Source of the DNA: Brachypodium distachyon
Lineage: Eukaryota; Streptophyta; Magnoliopsida; Poales; Poaceae
DNA: 64,000 bases
NCBI RefSeq assembly: GCF_000005505.3
Contig: NC_016131.3
Location: forward strand, 19,303,501-19,367,500
Reading direction: 5' to 3'
Shown here: positions 24,382 to 35,926 of the stretch, in pieces
Position numbering within the stretch: the stretch's first letter is position 1
Layout of the letters: every line of letters starts with the position of its first letter
The notes under the pieces: generated by a model
Seen by the model: only the letters and a program-made list of their open reading frames with translations
Database searches by the model: none
Told to the model about the DNA's origin: nothing
Translations under genes and position numbers: made by a program

Positions 24382-25500
24382 TCAGTTCCCCCTGTGCTGG
24401 ATTCTGGGCAAGTGAGCCCACTGCATTACAGAAACGAATGATATATTTTTGATGTCGTATGAAAAAGGAAATCAGATTTGAGCATGCAAATTCGGTCCGA
24501 GAAGCTAAGGCGAAAAAAATGTATGGATGCTTACGTTCTTAGCAGCTGTGCTGAATGCTTCTTTGTGAGTGATGTTAGGCTCCAAAGCTTTGATCCTCTT
24601 TATCTCTTCCCTGAGAATACAACTTATGTTAAAAGCTTCCATGGCATCTTAACTGACAATTACGGTAAACATGCTATCACGATGTACTTATATATCCTTC
24701 TTACTTGATGAAACAGTTGTAAGCAGACGGCGTCCGCTGCTTCCTCACTGGTGCTGCAAAAGGTGTTCCAAAATTAAGCATGCTTAGTTAGCTCATATGA
24801 TATATCTGTCCAGTGCATCTACGTTTGCTGAAGACGATAAAGAACTGCATGCGTGCAAGCGTCTACGTTTGTTGACGGTAGCGGCAGCATTGCTCTCCGC
24901 AGCCTCTCCCTCGCCGTCGCCTTCCTCGTCTCCGGTGCTCTCGTCCGACCACTCCCTCGGCGGCGGATCAACGCCCAGCTCCTGTCGAGTCCACATTCCA
25001 CCCATCAGATTGATGCAATTAAAGCAGGAAGAAAACTATGCCAACGTCCATGCAAAGCAATTGAGGAAGCAAAGGGGACAAATTAACCTGCAGAGGCAGC
25101 TCGACAGACGGCGGTGCCGGCGTCGGCGACGACGGTGGAGAAGCCACGCTGACGGAGAGGACGCCGGCGCAGCGGCCGCACTGCACGGCCACCATCTTCA
25201 GCAGGTTGCTGCACGGCACGCTCACCTGCAAAGCACGTACGTCTATGTGATTGCCTGCACATATATGTCAGCAGACGAAAAGCCAGCGGCCGGCGGAGAT
25301 ACACTGTTCCTCCCTTCCATAATTCTTGTCTCAAATCTGGCTAAATATGGATGTATCTATTTATAAATCGACAAGAATTATGGAACGGAGGGAGTATCTT
25401 GGATCCTTCTTACCAGCAAAGTGGTGGTGCAGAACTTGCATTGCACGTAGCCGAGCCGCTCCGGGAGGCCAAGTTCCAGGTGGACGAGCGACGACGACAT
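24382..25500 (-). CDS. INO: YABBY transcription factor, INNER NO OUTER (INO) type
   Basis: Plant-specific transcription factor of lateral-organ polarity; INO members act in the ovule outer integument. Six exons join in phase: 25414-25500, 25088-25225, 24867-24981, 24705-24753, 24535-24610 and 24382-24420, giving 167 residues. A C2C2 zinc finger uses Cys21, Cys24, Cys45 and Cys48 (YVQCKFCTTTLLVSVP, then VQCGRC). An acidic linker (ESTGDEEGDGEGEAAE) precedes the HMG-like YABBY domain at about residues 112-160: NKPPVRKQRTPSAYNCFIKE, then EIKRIKALEPNITHKEAFST and AAKNWAHLP. The CTTTLLVSVP and PSAYNCFIKEEI motifs match Arabidopsis INO, whereas DL, FIL and YAB2 types have CNTxLAVxVP and PSAYNRFI. 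The protein ends early with RIQHRGN, so the C-terminal tail is shorter than in Arabidopsis INO. A small MITE sits in intron 1. INO assignment is by motif only; rice YABBY7 is the probable counterpart. Confidence 0.93.
25308..25394. mobile_element. Small Stowaway MITE in YABBY intron 1
   Basis: About 87 bp with inverted ends: left CTCCCTTCCATAATTCTTGT (first bases decayed), right ACAAGAATTATGGAACGGAG followed by GGAG and TA. Nearly the whole element is hairpin. It lies in a 188-bp intron, so it makes up almost half of it. Confidence 0.82.
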
Positions 25501-26780
25501 GGCCACGGGAACGAGCTGTCAGCTGTGTGATGGATCCAAGGCCCTAAAGCTCTGTGTATGGGTAGCGGTGCACTAAGGAATGGCTCACTGGTACAGTTTA
25601 TAGGCACGAGCAACGACCAACCTAACGTTTAATTTTCCAACATATTTTCCTCTGTAAAACGGCCATCGTGGTGTGCAGCCAGACAAGCCGGGGGAAGCGT
25701 TTGCAGTGCCATCGATGAAGTGAACCGGCTCCGGCTCCTAGCCATCCCAATCGCCACGCATACAAAGAGGACTTCTCCCAAACCGGCAGCCATGGCTCTC
25801 TTGGGACGGTGCCCCTTGTTAGGAACAAACAATCTTATCGAGAAGGAGGCGAAACCAGAGCCGGAAGGGGAACACGTGAAAATGAGAAACGAGCTCCGAG
25901 AAGGCAGGGTGAGCGAGCGGTGACCCACGTACGTTGGGGGCAAGCTTCTGATCAGAAACCCATGATGCAGTAACGATCTTGGCAGAAAACGGCATGTCTG
26001 GATCGGTGTTGGATACGCACCCAGCCGGTTTGCATGCCGAGAAGGGGCTCCTTGGGGTACGTGGTTTCAGCCCCATTGTTACCGTGGAGATTCCTCCATT
26101 TCGGGGCAAATATTTCGCCTATTGGGATACGATGGATTCCACGACACCAGGGGTGATCACAGGTTCGGCCCACTTTTTCACTTCCCCCTTCGTGACGACA
26201 CAACACACAAGGGCTCGTTACTCCTCCCTTTGGCACTGGAGCCATGCTTGCTCATTGGTCTTCGAAAACCCCAAATCAGAGTAATTTCGGCTAAAAGCAA
26301 TGGCTAAAAAAGTAACAATTTATTTTCGGCAGTAAACAGGAAAAATACTGCTGTACATTTGCTTGGGCTTGTACACTGGCAGCGATGCATTCAGTGAAGT
26401 GGACCGTTTCTCACACAAGTAGTACGAAGGAAGTAGATGCCCCAAAACAGCAAACCATTTACGTTCCATGCTTCCACTTGGCACAAAAGGTCCTGTTTCT
26501 GGGGAGATACTACAAGAACGCTATTTTTTGTAGGGCTATCCCATAGATCTGAACCACAGGCATGTGAAAGTCAGTGTTCCCTGAAGATAGGCTTTAACAC
26601 GGGACACTGTGTATGCAGTATGCACACACCTCTCTTTGAAGTCTACATAGGATCATTTCTGGTTTCCTGACGGTAACTACGGAAAAATGGCATTGCCTGC
26701 TAGCGCATAAATACAGTGACATTGTTGCATAAGGAGAGGGAGACAAAAAAAAAGTTAGGGGGGAAATAATGAGTACTTGC
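25501..26780. other. YABBY promoter and intergenic DNA
   Basis: Upstream region of the YABBY gene followed by DNA with no supported gene. Open frames of 60-104 codons on both strands between 25622 and 26670 overlap each other and carry no recognisable domain. No tandem repeat or element end was seen. Confidence 0.45.
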
Positions 26781-26782
26781 TA

Positions 26783-26988
26783 CTCCCTCTGTTCCAAAAC
26801 ACAACTCATACAGATTTGTGCACTTAAACCAAGACAGCTCTCGTTTCTAGTACTTGACCACTCATATTGGATTAATAATAAATGAATGTGAGTAGTTATT
26901 GGCCGGGTGCGGGTACCAAGAAAAAAATGAGGTGTGTTTTGGAACAAATGAGAAAAAAAATATGAGTCGTGTTTTGGAACGGAGGGAG
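26783..26988. mobile_element. Stowaway MITE upstream of the OCT7-like gene
   Basis: A 206-bp element with ends CTCCCTCTGTTCCAAAACAC and GTGTTTTGGAACGGAGGGAG, flanked by TA (26781-26782 and 26989-26990). It is the better-preserved relative of the inverted copy in the amine oxidase intron (4398-4604). It lies about 400 bp upstream of the OCT7-like start codon. Confidence 0.93.
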
Positions 26989-27393
26989 TAAACTCTTATT
27001 TACCGGTACCGATACAACTTTCATATCAAAATAAGTGACGTGGATTTGTAGTCCTGAAAATAAATGACGTGTATTTGTACAATTCTGAAATAAATGATCC
27101 CATGCAAATCCTCGTCACTTATTAAGTGACAGAGATTTAGTTAAAATTTAGTCCGCTGTGGAATGTATGTGCATGCTCTATTCCGGCTAATTTTCGGACG
27201 TTTGTGTCGTCGTTATTGCGCAAGCCGCAACAGTTCGCCAATAGTCAAACCAATGGCCGGCACGCTACGCTCCACACCACCTATCCAGACCCACCGGGCA
27301 CCTGGCCGTGCCCTCCGCTGAGTCGCGCCTCTCTCCCACCGGCGGCTGCGCCGCAAAAGCGCCCCCACCTCTCTGCGGTTTATTGGGAGGAAG

Positions 27394-30308
27394 ATGGCTG
27401 GAGACGACGACGCCGAGGCCGGGGGCGGTGCGGAGTGCTGCTACTACACGACGGACGACGCGCTGTCGCACGTGGGCTTCGGGAGGTTCCAGGCGTTGGT
27501 GCTGGCCTACGCCGGCGTGGGCTGGACCGCGGAGGCCATGGAGATCATGCTGCTGTCCTTCGTCGGCCCGGCCGTGAAGGACGAGTGGGGGATCTCAGGC
27601 CAGCAGCAGGGGCTCATCACCAGCGTCGTCTTCGCCGGGATGCTCATTGGGGCTCTCTTCGGAGGCGCCCTCTCGGACACCTATGGCAGAAGGTTGGGCA
27701 CACTTCAACTCTTGGTATTGGTGTGTAATACTAGTTGTTTTCCTCTGATTGTTGACCATAACTCTGACAAATTTGTTTGGTTTATTTCGGAAATTTCTGC
27801 AAACTACCCGTTGGTTTTCGCTCTCAGAGCCAAAAATTGTGGGGGAAAGGAAATTAACCGACCCAGAACAACTTAACCACCCGAATGCGAACTCCTGCCT
27901 GTAGTAATGAAACCAGTGCATAGATAGATATATGCCTCATCTTTACGAGATATTTTCCTGGGGAATATTATGTGGACTTGCTGTTTCAACTGTAGCAAAT
28001 TGTTAGAAACAGCATATCTAGTGAAAAGGAAATGAAGTGTATATTTACAATTTTGAAGGGAAAAATGAAGTGTAGCTTTTCCCTTCTATTTCAGTTCATG
28101 ATGTCTGCATTTCTTTTCCAAAAAATCTGACCGATTTTTTATTTACTATTATTATTTTCTTTGTCAGGACTGGTTTTCTGTTCACTGCAGTTGTCACTGG
28201 CATGTTTGGTTTTCTCAGTGCTCTGTCACCTAACTATATATGCTTAATAGCCATCCGATTTGTTGTCGGTATCGGATTGGGTGCTGGCCATGTTCTTGGT
28301 ACTTGGTTCCTAGAGTTTGTTCCTGCTGCAAAGAGGGGTACTTGGGTGGTTGTCTTCCATTGCAGTTGGACCTTTGGAACAATCCTTCAGGCTCTAATTG
28401 CATGGGTATTTTTTATTTCCCACCACATTTTAGAGTCGTCGAATTATCAGGCTGTACACTCAGTTCACATGTTTGGCACTCTATTTTTTTGTAGCGGTAT
28501 TCTAATTTTTTTTAACCATTAACAGCAGGAAATAATCCTGTTAAACATATATAATAACAATAGATATAACTTATGCATAGTTGTGGCCTGTTTATACTTT
28601 ATAGTAATCCTAGTCGCCTAGATGTCAAAGTTTAATTTTTGATGTGCCATATAACTGTAGGATGTTTTCCATCGTTTGATTCTGTAGTTGGAAGTTTGGA
28701 ACTACATGGAAATAAATCCCAATGGACTTGACACTCTATGCTTGCTGCAGGCCATCATGCCAGTACTTGGATGGAGATGGTTGATAGCATTGTCCTCGTC
28801 ACCATGTTTCATTCTGCTTATTTTTTATGGTGTAACACCTGAATCACCACGGTACCTCTGCTCAAGAGGCAGGACAGCTGATGCTAAATTTATCTTGGAG
28901 AAGATAGCAAAAATGAATAATATGGCTCTGCCCTCTGGCATCTTGATAGTTCCCCTGCAAAGATCTGACAATGGTGTTGATCTGGAGACAATAAGACCTC
29001 TAATTATTTCACAAGATAATGCTGCAACTGATGTCGGCTTGAGCTCTAAATCCAGATCCATTAATGCATTTCGTACACTCCTGTCACGAAGATTTATTAG
29101 ATCTACACTTCTTCTTTGGTTTGTCTTCTTTGCATTTTCTTTTGCTTACTATGGTATAGTATTGCTAACATCGGAACTAAGCACTGGTGAAAAGTGGTGT
29201 GCACCTGTTGGAATGCATTTGAGGCAGCAAAATGATGCCAGATTCTACATAAATGTCCTGGTGACTAGTATTGCAGGTAAGTGCGTAAATCTTGTCAAAT
29301 AGCCAATTATCATCCCAAGTCTTTTGTTGATTTCTGTATCTGTTCATTTCTACATTAATTCGCCGAGTTTGGTTAAAAATGTGAGCATTGATCTTGCCGA
29401 AGCTGGTTATTCGCATTGCACAGACAAATAATATTTCATAAGTGTTGTAGTCATTTGTATGATATCCAAGAGTGATCCAATAAATGTAGTAGATATCCAT
29501 GGACTGTGGAACAGAGAATACGGTTCGTGATTTGGAATATGTCTTCATCCAATATTATTTCTTCTCAGAATTTGGTGTCTTAGATTAAAAAATTATAGTG
29601 TTTCAGGATCATTGAAACAGTTATCCTTCCTAAATAATTAGCATGTGTTAAGGCTAAAGTTTTGTTTTCATGGCAGAATTTCCTGGCCAGATTTTGGCAG
29701 CTCTATTGGTTGACAGAGTTGGTCGCAAACTGTCGATGGGGGGATTTGTGTTTTTGTGCTTTATTTTCGTGGCACCACTTGCTGCACCTTTAGGAGAAGG
29801 TTTAGCAACCACCCTTTTATTCAGTGCCCGGACTTGTATCACGGCAAGCTATGCTGTTCTGTATATTTATGGCCCTGAGGTTAGTACATATATCTATAGC
29901 ATTATTATATCTGATGGCATGTTAATTTCTGCAATCAGCCAACCACCTTGGTATTATTAGGGGTGACCACGTTTGAAATTTTAAATGCGACTTTCAAGAA
30001 GAAAACAGAGGACATAATTTAGGGGTAATCTTATATGCTGCATTTTCCCAAAGTTAGCAATAAGCTACTCTTATTCCTTGCATATTACTCTTGTGCAGAT
30101 CTACCCTACGTCATGCCGAAATACCGGAGTTGGAGTCGCAACTTCTGTCGGACGGATTGGCGGCATGGTTGCGCCTCTCGTAGCTGTTGGTTTGTTAGAG
30201 AACTGTCATCGGAAAGAAGCTGTGTTTGTCTTCGATCTGGTACTCTGTCTTGCAGCGGTGGCTTGTGCCCTCTTCCCTCTGGAGACCAAGAACTGTCAGA
30301 TCCAATGA
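27394..30308 (+). CDS. OCT7: Organic cation/carnitine transporter 7-like (NiaP-type MFS transporter)
   Basis: Major facilitator superfamily transporter; the Arabidopsis OCT7 relative (NiaP group) moves nicotinate-type compounds. Five exons join in phase: 27394-27692, 28168-28405, 28751-29276, 29677-29879 and 30099-30308, giving 491 residues, close to the roughly 500 of the family. It starts MAGDDDAEAG, then GFGRFQALVLAYAGVGWTAE, a signature of SV2/NiaP-like carriers. The MFS motif between helices 2 and 3 reads GALFGGALSDTYGRR (to residue 100), and its repeat before helix 9 reads LLVDRVGRK (about 364-372). PESPRYL follows helix 6 and a long hydrophilic central loop follows. Twelve membrane helices are expected. 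The end is LFPLETKNCQIQ, as in OCT7. The first donor (AG|GTTGGG) is unusual but phase and homology demand it. Location is probably plasma or vacuolar membrane; the substrate is not readable. Confidence 0.93.
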
Positions 30309-31599
30309 GATTTTAGGCTCACAATCCAAATCGATGTACATGTGGTGCTATACCAGTGCATTTATAAGGAAGAAATTTCCCCCTACTTTATATATAGGGG
30401 TATTTGTTGTACATATACGTCTGAAACAAATGACAAAAATCTGTACATGACGAGACCCCTGTGCTGCCGGGACGAGGGAACCGCTCCGCGCCTGCACCCT
30501 GTGTTGCCAAACATTTTCGGTACATAATTTCCTGAAAGTTGTAATGTTTCACAGGAAATCTATTGTTGCAATGATTTCATAAGGAATCTATGGAAGGAAA
30601 ATATCAATAGTTCGTGAACGAGCTGCCTGATATTTACCTTTTGCTTTAGTTTTTTTTGGCTATTTTTTTATTTAGTCAGTCACCTTATTCATCTTTGTTC
30701 GCCATATCTCCACGGTGCACCAGCCACTGCTCCCACCCTCCTACATTCACTGTAGTGTAGGAACGCTTCTAGACCATTAGAGATTTGTTAGTTCAAAATT
30801 AATTTAAAAATTTGAAATTTTAACTAGAAACGGGACATATGCAAGATACGCTTGCAGTGGGAAAGGCTACATGATCTGATATATTCCCTCTGTCCCATAT
30901 GCAAGATTCGCTTCCATCCCTAATGTAGTGGGGAAGGCCATTAAATCAGCGGCATTTAATATGAGGACGGAGCGAAGTATTAGACAAATTTAAAAATTAA
31001 CACTGCAAAAATCATGTTTTGAGATTTACTCACTATGTATGTCATGTGGTATAAAAGGTGCCTGTTGGATTGTATACTATGGATATGTTCCGTTTAGGCC
31101 TAAGTTTGCAACGCTATAGATGTACTCAGTACTCACCATCATCCTTCTTTTTTTTTGACCGGAATATACGCAGTACTTACCTTGCTGACCTCCAGGGTTG
31201 GAAAAAAAAACTATGAAGCACATAGCGTTTTTTTTTTCGAAACCCAGAGGCTAAAGCAGACGTGAAAAAGGAAAACAGGCCGGCCTGGTCCGGCCCACTA
31301 TCCAGCAAAACGGGCGCCCAGCTCGCCACCTAAACGACCACCACCGCTCCTCGTGTCCTACAGACCTCATCGTCTCCTCCCCGGAGTCCGGAGTGCCCCG
31401 ATCCGCCGTGCCTTCCCTAACCCGACGTCTCTCCTCGCCGCCAATCTCTTCGCTGCCACCCAACTCCTACCGCACCGCCTCCTCTACCGCCGTCATCTCC
31501 CCTGCACGAATCTCCTCCCGGTCTGCGCTCAAACCCTAAACTCCCGAACCGATCTCCCCGCCGTTGCCGCTTCCTCTGCAAGGAGTCCGCCGCAAAACC
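30309..31599. other. Intergenic DNA between the OCT7-like and RSRC2-like genes
   Basis: Holds the OCT7-like 3' flank and the RSRC2-like promoter and leader (GC-rich from about 31280). A short imperfect direct repeat with CATATGCAAGATnCGCTT occurs at about 30836 and 30897; the second copy has TTCCCTCTGTCCCATATG and a later GAGGACGGAGCGAAGTA, resembling a decayed MITE. No gene is seen. Confidence 0.45.
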
Positions 31600-34500
31600 A
31601 TGGGTGAGCATATCTCCCTCCTATTATCTTAGTTCCACGGACCTTTACCTCTCAATTGGTGTCCGTGTGGCGCGGCCTGGGTTACAAGGCCTCCCTGGTC
31701 GCAATCCCGGGCCATGGCTTTATATTACCTCTCGTGTTTATCTCCTTCCTGACTCCGAGTATCTTGTACTGGCTTTGTGCAAAGATTTTTTGTGTGTATG
31801 TCTGTGCGTATGAGATGGCTTGCCGTGTTGATTCTAGTGTCTAGTGTGTAGGATATAATTTGACTACATCCGTTCGAAAATTATGCTGTTCTGCACAGTT
31901 CATGGCTTTACATGATTGATTTTGGTACTAGTATTGCTTTAAGTTGTGCTTCGTGGATGTCAGATTGCAGTTGGTTTCATTAAGTAGGACCGATGATCAT
32001 TTGCTGGTTTAAGAGTTTTGTTCAGCTAATGTTGTTTTCACCACTTTGTCCATCGATGCAATGTTTCGTGGCAACCCAAGTTTGTAGTGTTCTGAAATTT
32101 TGGGTCAGGTAGACTGCTGTTGTGGAGAAATTACTAATTGTGCAATCAACAACTTTCTCTTTAATGCCTACAATTATATTTATGCTGGCGATTTGATTAA
32201 GTTATGGTAAGCAATTTTAGCAACCAGTGTGATGACATTACCCTAATATTCATTTGGCATAGCCAATTTAATACCTGTCATGGACCACCTAGTGTTGGAG
32301 AAACCAGTCAAAGAATACTAAAGAAACTACTTATCTACTACTCCCTCCGTTCTTAAATATAGGTCCTAACTTTGTACTAAGTCAAACTTCAAGTTTACCG
32401 AAAAATCTAGTTATTAGGTATTTAGGTGCCCGTGCGTTGCAACGGGTAGGCAAACATAAGTAACAAAATGATGTTGCTATGACTCTTCCTTTTCTCACGT
32501 ACTTCCTTTTCTTGGCAACCTTGTGCAGGCGAACAAGAGCGTACAGAAAATCCTAATTGCATTTCTGATCAGCTTAATCAATTAAATTCCTTCACTGGGA
32601 TATGCAATATATAATAACGGATTTAATAAAACTAATTTGGAGTTATAGATATTGGTAGATTTTTCTGCAAACTTGGTCAAACTTGAAGAAGTTTGAATTA
32701 GGACAAAGCTAGGACTTCTTATATTTAGGAACGGAGGTAGTAGCTCTTCTTTTACCTTGCCTACTCTCCCAAGTCTAAATTTGTGTACACTTCAGCACTT
32801 GGCCAGTCCCCCTGGAGTACCAGGCACATATCCATACTTCATTAGTTTGCCAATAACATGACCCAGAGTCCTAGGGTGTGTACAGAGAAATGGCCAGCAT
32901 AACTCCTGCCAATAACATAATAGCCAAACTCATTATCAAATGAGTACACAAGATTCTATCTTGACATTGCCCCCTTTCCGAAAATTCTGATGTTGCATGC
33001 AGCATTTACAACTTCTGTTTAACCATCTTATTCTGTAAGTGGGATAGGTTCCTTTTTTTGTTGATCATGTCATATGTGAATATGTTGTGGGCTTTGAGAC
33101 AGTGGCTGTGTGTCAAGCCTGCAGTGGCAGTACTTTGGTAGTACTAATTTCATCTATGTTGGATACTGGTAGGTTAGAGAATTGCAAAAAAAGGTTGTAT
33201 CTATGTGGGTTACTAGTAGTTGTATCTGAGCTGGATACTAGGTCTCCCTGTTGTACACAGTCAAGTTTCAAATATAGAAGAGCTGGAGTCAGTTAAGGTT
33301 GGGAGGAGTCTGGATTAGTTTAAGCTCAGGAACAGTTGTGTCTTACACTGAAGTGTGGTGCCCTAATGCATGCAGTAGTTGCGTAACTCCTATTGTCTGC
33401 AATAAATGGGATACCTGGGTATATATTATATGCACTAAATGCTTAGGGTGCATCGCTGTGTACTTAAACTAACAGCTGTCTTTAAAATCTGGAAAAATCT
33501 TGACGTGCGTTCAAATTTACTCTACCTACGTAGGAAATATCTAGCTCCAATTTATTCCGTGTTAAGATTAACAAAAAGGAGAGCATTCCGAAATTTTTAA
33601 GAATTCATAGTTTTACCCCTTTCTTTCACTCTTATAGAACGAATTTGAAAATTTATACATTGTTGAAGTAAAACATAAAGTACATTTTTAGAAAAACAAT
33701 ACTTCCTCCGTCCAAGAAAGGATGTCTCAACTTTGACTAAATTTGAATGCATCTATACACCAAGTTATGTCTAGATACATCCAAATTTTGACAAACTTGA
33801 GACATCTTTTGTTGGACGGAGGGAGTATAAAGTTTGCCAAAAAATGATAATTTCATGACGTCTGTTTAGTTCAGTACATGGTGTTTGCACCAAAGCCTTT
33901 AGTTCATACAATGCAGGCCCTGTACCCCAACAGACATGCTTTATACATTCTCGTGATCTTACTAGTAAGTGATCAATAGATAATATTCAATGTTAAAATG
34001 ATTTATCCCTCTTGTGTGGCATAGAATTGTGCCTATTATTTAAACTGCTGAATTGTTGTTTAATTGCTAGATGTTGCTGAGTGCAAGATGAACTCGAAAC
34101 GCGGGAGGAGCCGTAGTCCAGTTGAACTCAAGGATGACCACACTAAGGGGAGTGGAAGTTATGGAAGGAAAGCCAACTCAAGAGATATGGAGATTGATTC
34201 CAGTCATGCCAGATCAGGCAAGGGTCATGAATTTGTTAGGGATTCGGATAGGCACTCCTATGGAGCATCACGTGAGTCCAAGAGGCATGATGATTATAGG
34301 AGGTATCATGATAAGCGGGCTGATGATAATGACAGGAGCCAGCCTAGAACTTCGCGGTCAGATAGGGAAGCAAGGGCTGACACTTTCTATGATCCTTCAA
34401 AGCGTGATAGCACATCTGACAGATCACATGGTGATCGGAGAAATGTTGACATCAGTTATGGAGGCAAATCTTTCAAGCGAGAGCACGTGAGTAAGAACCA

Positions 34501-35926
34501 AGAAAAGCGAGAATCTGCACGTGAGTACCTTAGGCATGATGGTGGAGAGTATGACAAGTATGCTGATCCAAGAAAGGAAACACGCTCTACCAGAAGGTAT
34601 CCAGAAGAAAAGGAGAGTAAGAACAAGGACAAGTTCAAGCAGGAGGAGGCCCTAAAGAAGAAAAATGTCAAGGAGATTGAAAAAAGCAGCCAGACAACAC
34701 CACCTGAAGTAGAAATTAGGGAGAAGAGAAGAAGCTTATTTAGTTCTGTTGGGCAAGATGTGCAAAATACACAAGACATGGAAAAGGACACCTCCACGAA
34801 GAAACCTATCCTTGATTGCTCAGGAGGTTTTTTTCTGATCATTTCTTGTTATAGCTTACTTTGCTATTGTCTTATGTTGAAACTGTTGAATTTCTCAACC
34901 CTTAATGAAGTTTTGGATAACTCTGGATTAGGAACTGAAGAGGCAGCTATTAATGATATGAATGCAGCAAAAGCTGCAGCAATGAAAGCTGCTGAATTAG
35001 GTGAGTGTTGCCTCCATTTGCTGTCCATATTTTACCTTTCATCGTGCCATCATCTGTACAACCACTAATGTCATTAGCTGGTTGAGTTCCTTCTTCTTTG
35101 CTTTGTCTAAAATTTGATGCACACACGTATCAACAATGCTGCTTTTTTAAAAGAAAAGTAGACAGATTGAAATTTTTGGGCTGAACAGTGCACATTAGCA
35201 CGAGAAATTTGGTTCCAGGATGTCCCAATGATTTGAGCACATTATTAATCTCTTCGCTCGCAAAATTTGAGCTATGCAGCCTTCTGCTTGCATGATTGGG
35301 TCCCCTCCCTATGTGCTCTGTTGCAGTGAACAAGAACATTACAGGATTTGGGGTTGGAACTGGCCGCTTATCCACTGACCAGAAGAAAAAGCTGCTTTGG
35401 GGCAACAAAAAGAGCAATCCTGCAGAGGTAAATCTTGGATAAGAGTTGCCTGTTTTCCATTTGTCTTGTTTCCATTCTTGTTATATGAGTTTAATTCCAT
35501 CCTTAATGCTGCAGACAAGTACTCACTGGGACTCAAATTTGTTTTCTGACCGGGAGCGCCAAGAGAAATTTAACAAACTAATGGTAATTCTTTCTTCGAG
35601 ATATATTATGTTAGTATGTTGTATTTCCGACCTTCTGAATTGTGCTGAGCAACAACATATGTACAAAATTTAACAACATTTATATACCTCATTACTCTGC
35701 GATGCACTAACACTTTTTTAGAGTCTGAGGATGCCTTGGTGGCTATGGCCTATTGTAGGGTGTGAAGAGCAGTGCCTCCGTCTCAGTTCAAGAGAGCAAG
35801 GCCGACAACAAGGAGGAGGGCTCTGTGGAAGTCAAGAAGCAGGAGGAGCTCGACACCGACCTGGAGAAGCTTTACGTAGCAGGCCTGCGCCGGAGAGATG
35901 GCCGGACTGTTGGTCTTGGCCTGTAG
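31600..35926 (+). CDS. RSRC2: RSRC2-like arginine/serine-rich protein with SMAP domain
   Basis: SR-related nuclear protein, probably linked to RNA processing; the molecular role of the family is poorly defined. Proposed exons are 31600-31603 (ATG plus one base), 34071-34826, 34911-35000, 35327-35427, 35515-35583 and 35759-35926, giving 395 residues. The long exon is rich in Arg, Asp, Glu, Ser and Lys with charged dipeptides (KRGRSRSP, RYHDKRADDNDRSQ, KRDSTSDRSHGDRR). Then come the Ala-rich NDMNAAKAAAMKAAEL, the conserved GFGVGTGRLSTDQKKKLLWG and, at the end, a SMAP (small acidic protein-like) domain with TSTHWDSNLFSDRERQEKF, LMGVKSSA and LYVAGLRRRDGRTVGLGL. The tiny first exon follows from the ATGG|GTGAGC donor and phase; otherwise translation could start at the ATG of MNSKRGRSRSP in exon 2. 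The 84-bp intron 34827-34910 is in frame and stop-free, so it may be retained. Confidence 0.88.
32341..32740. mobile_element. Stowaway MITE with a nested insertion, RSRC2 intron 1
   Basis: Outer ends CTCCCTCCGTTCTTAAATAT and TATTTAGGAACGGAGGTAG are inverted and flanked by TA (32339-32340 and 32741-32742). Inner arms continue as AGGTCCTAAC and GTCAAACTTCAAGTTT against AAACTTGGTCAAACTTGAAG. The element is interrupted by about 215 bp (roughly 32411-32625), listed separately. Confidence 0.85.
32411..32625 (-). mobile_element. Short Helitron-like insertion nested in the MITE
   Basis: Contains GTGCCCGTGCGTTGCAACGG, the complement of the hairpin-bearing 3' tail common in grass Helitron-like elements, and at the other side ATATATAATAACGGA, resembling a complemented 5' TC end. 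Orientation is therefore minus. Exact termini are uncertain. It breaks the Stowaway element, so it arrived later. Confidence 0.45.
33702..33825. mobile_element. Stowaway MITE, RSRC2 intron 1
   Basis: A 124-bp element with ends CTTCCTCCGTCCAAGAAAGG and TTGTTGGACGGAGGGAG, flanked by TA (33700-33701 and 33826-33827). Inner inverted arms are TGTCTCAACTTTGACTAAAT and TTTGACAAACTTGAGACATC. Confidence 0.9.
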
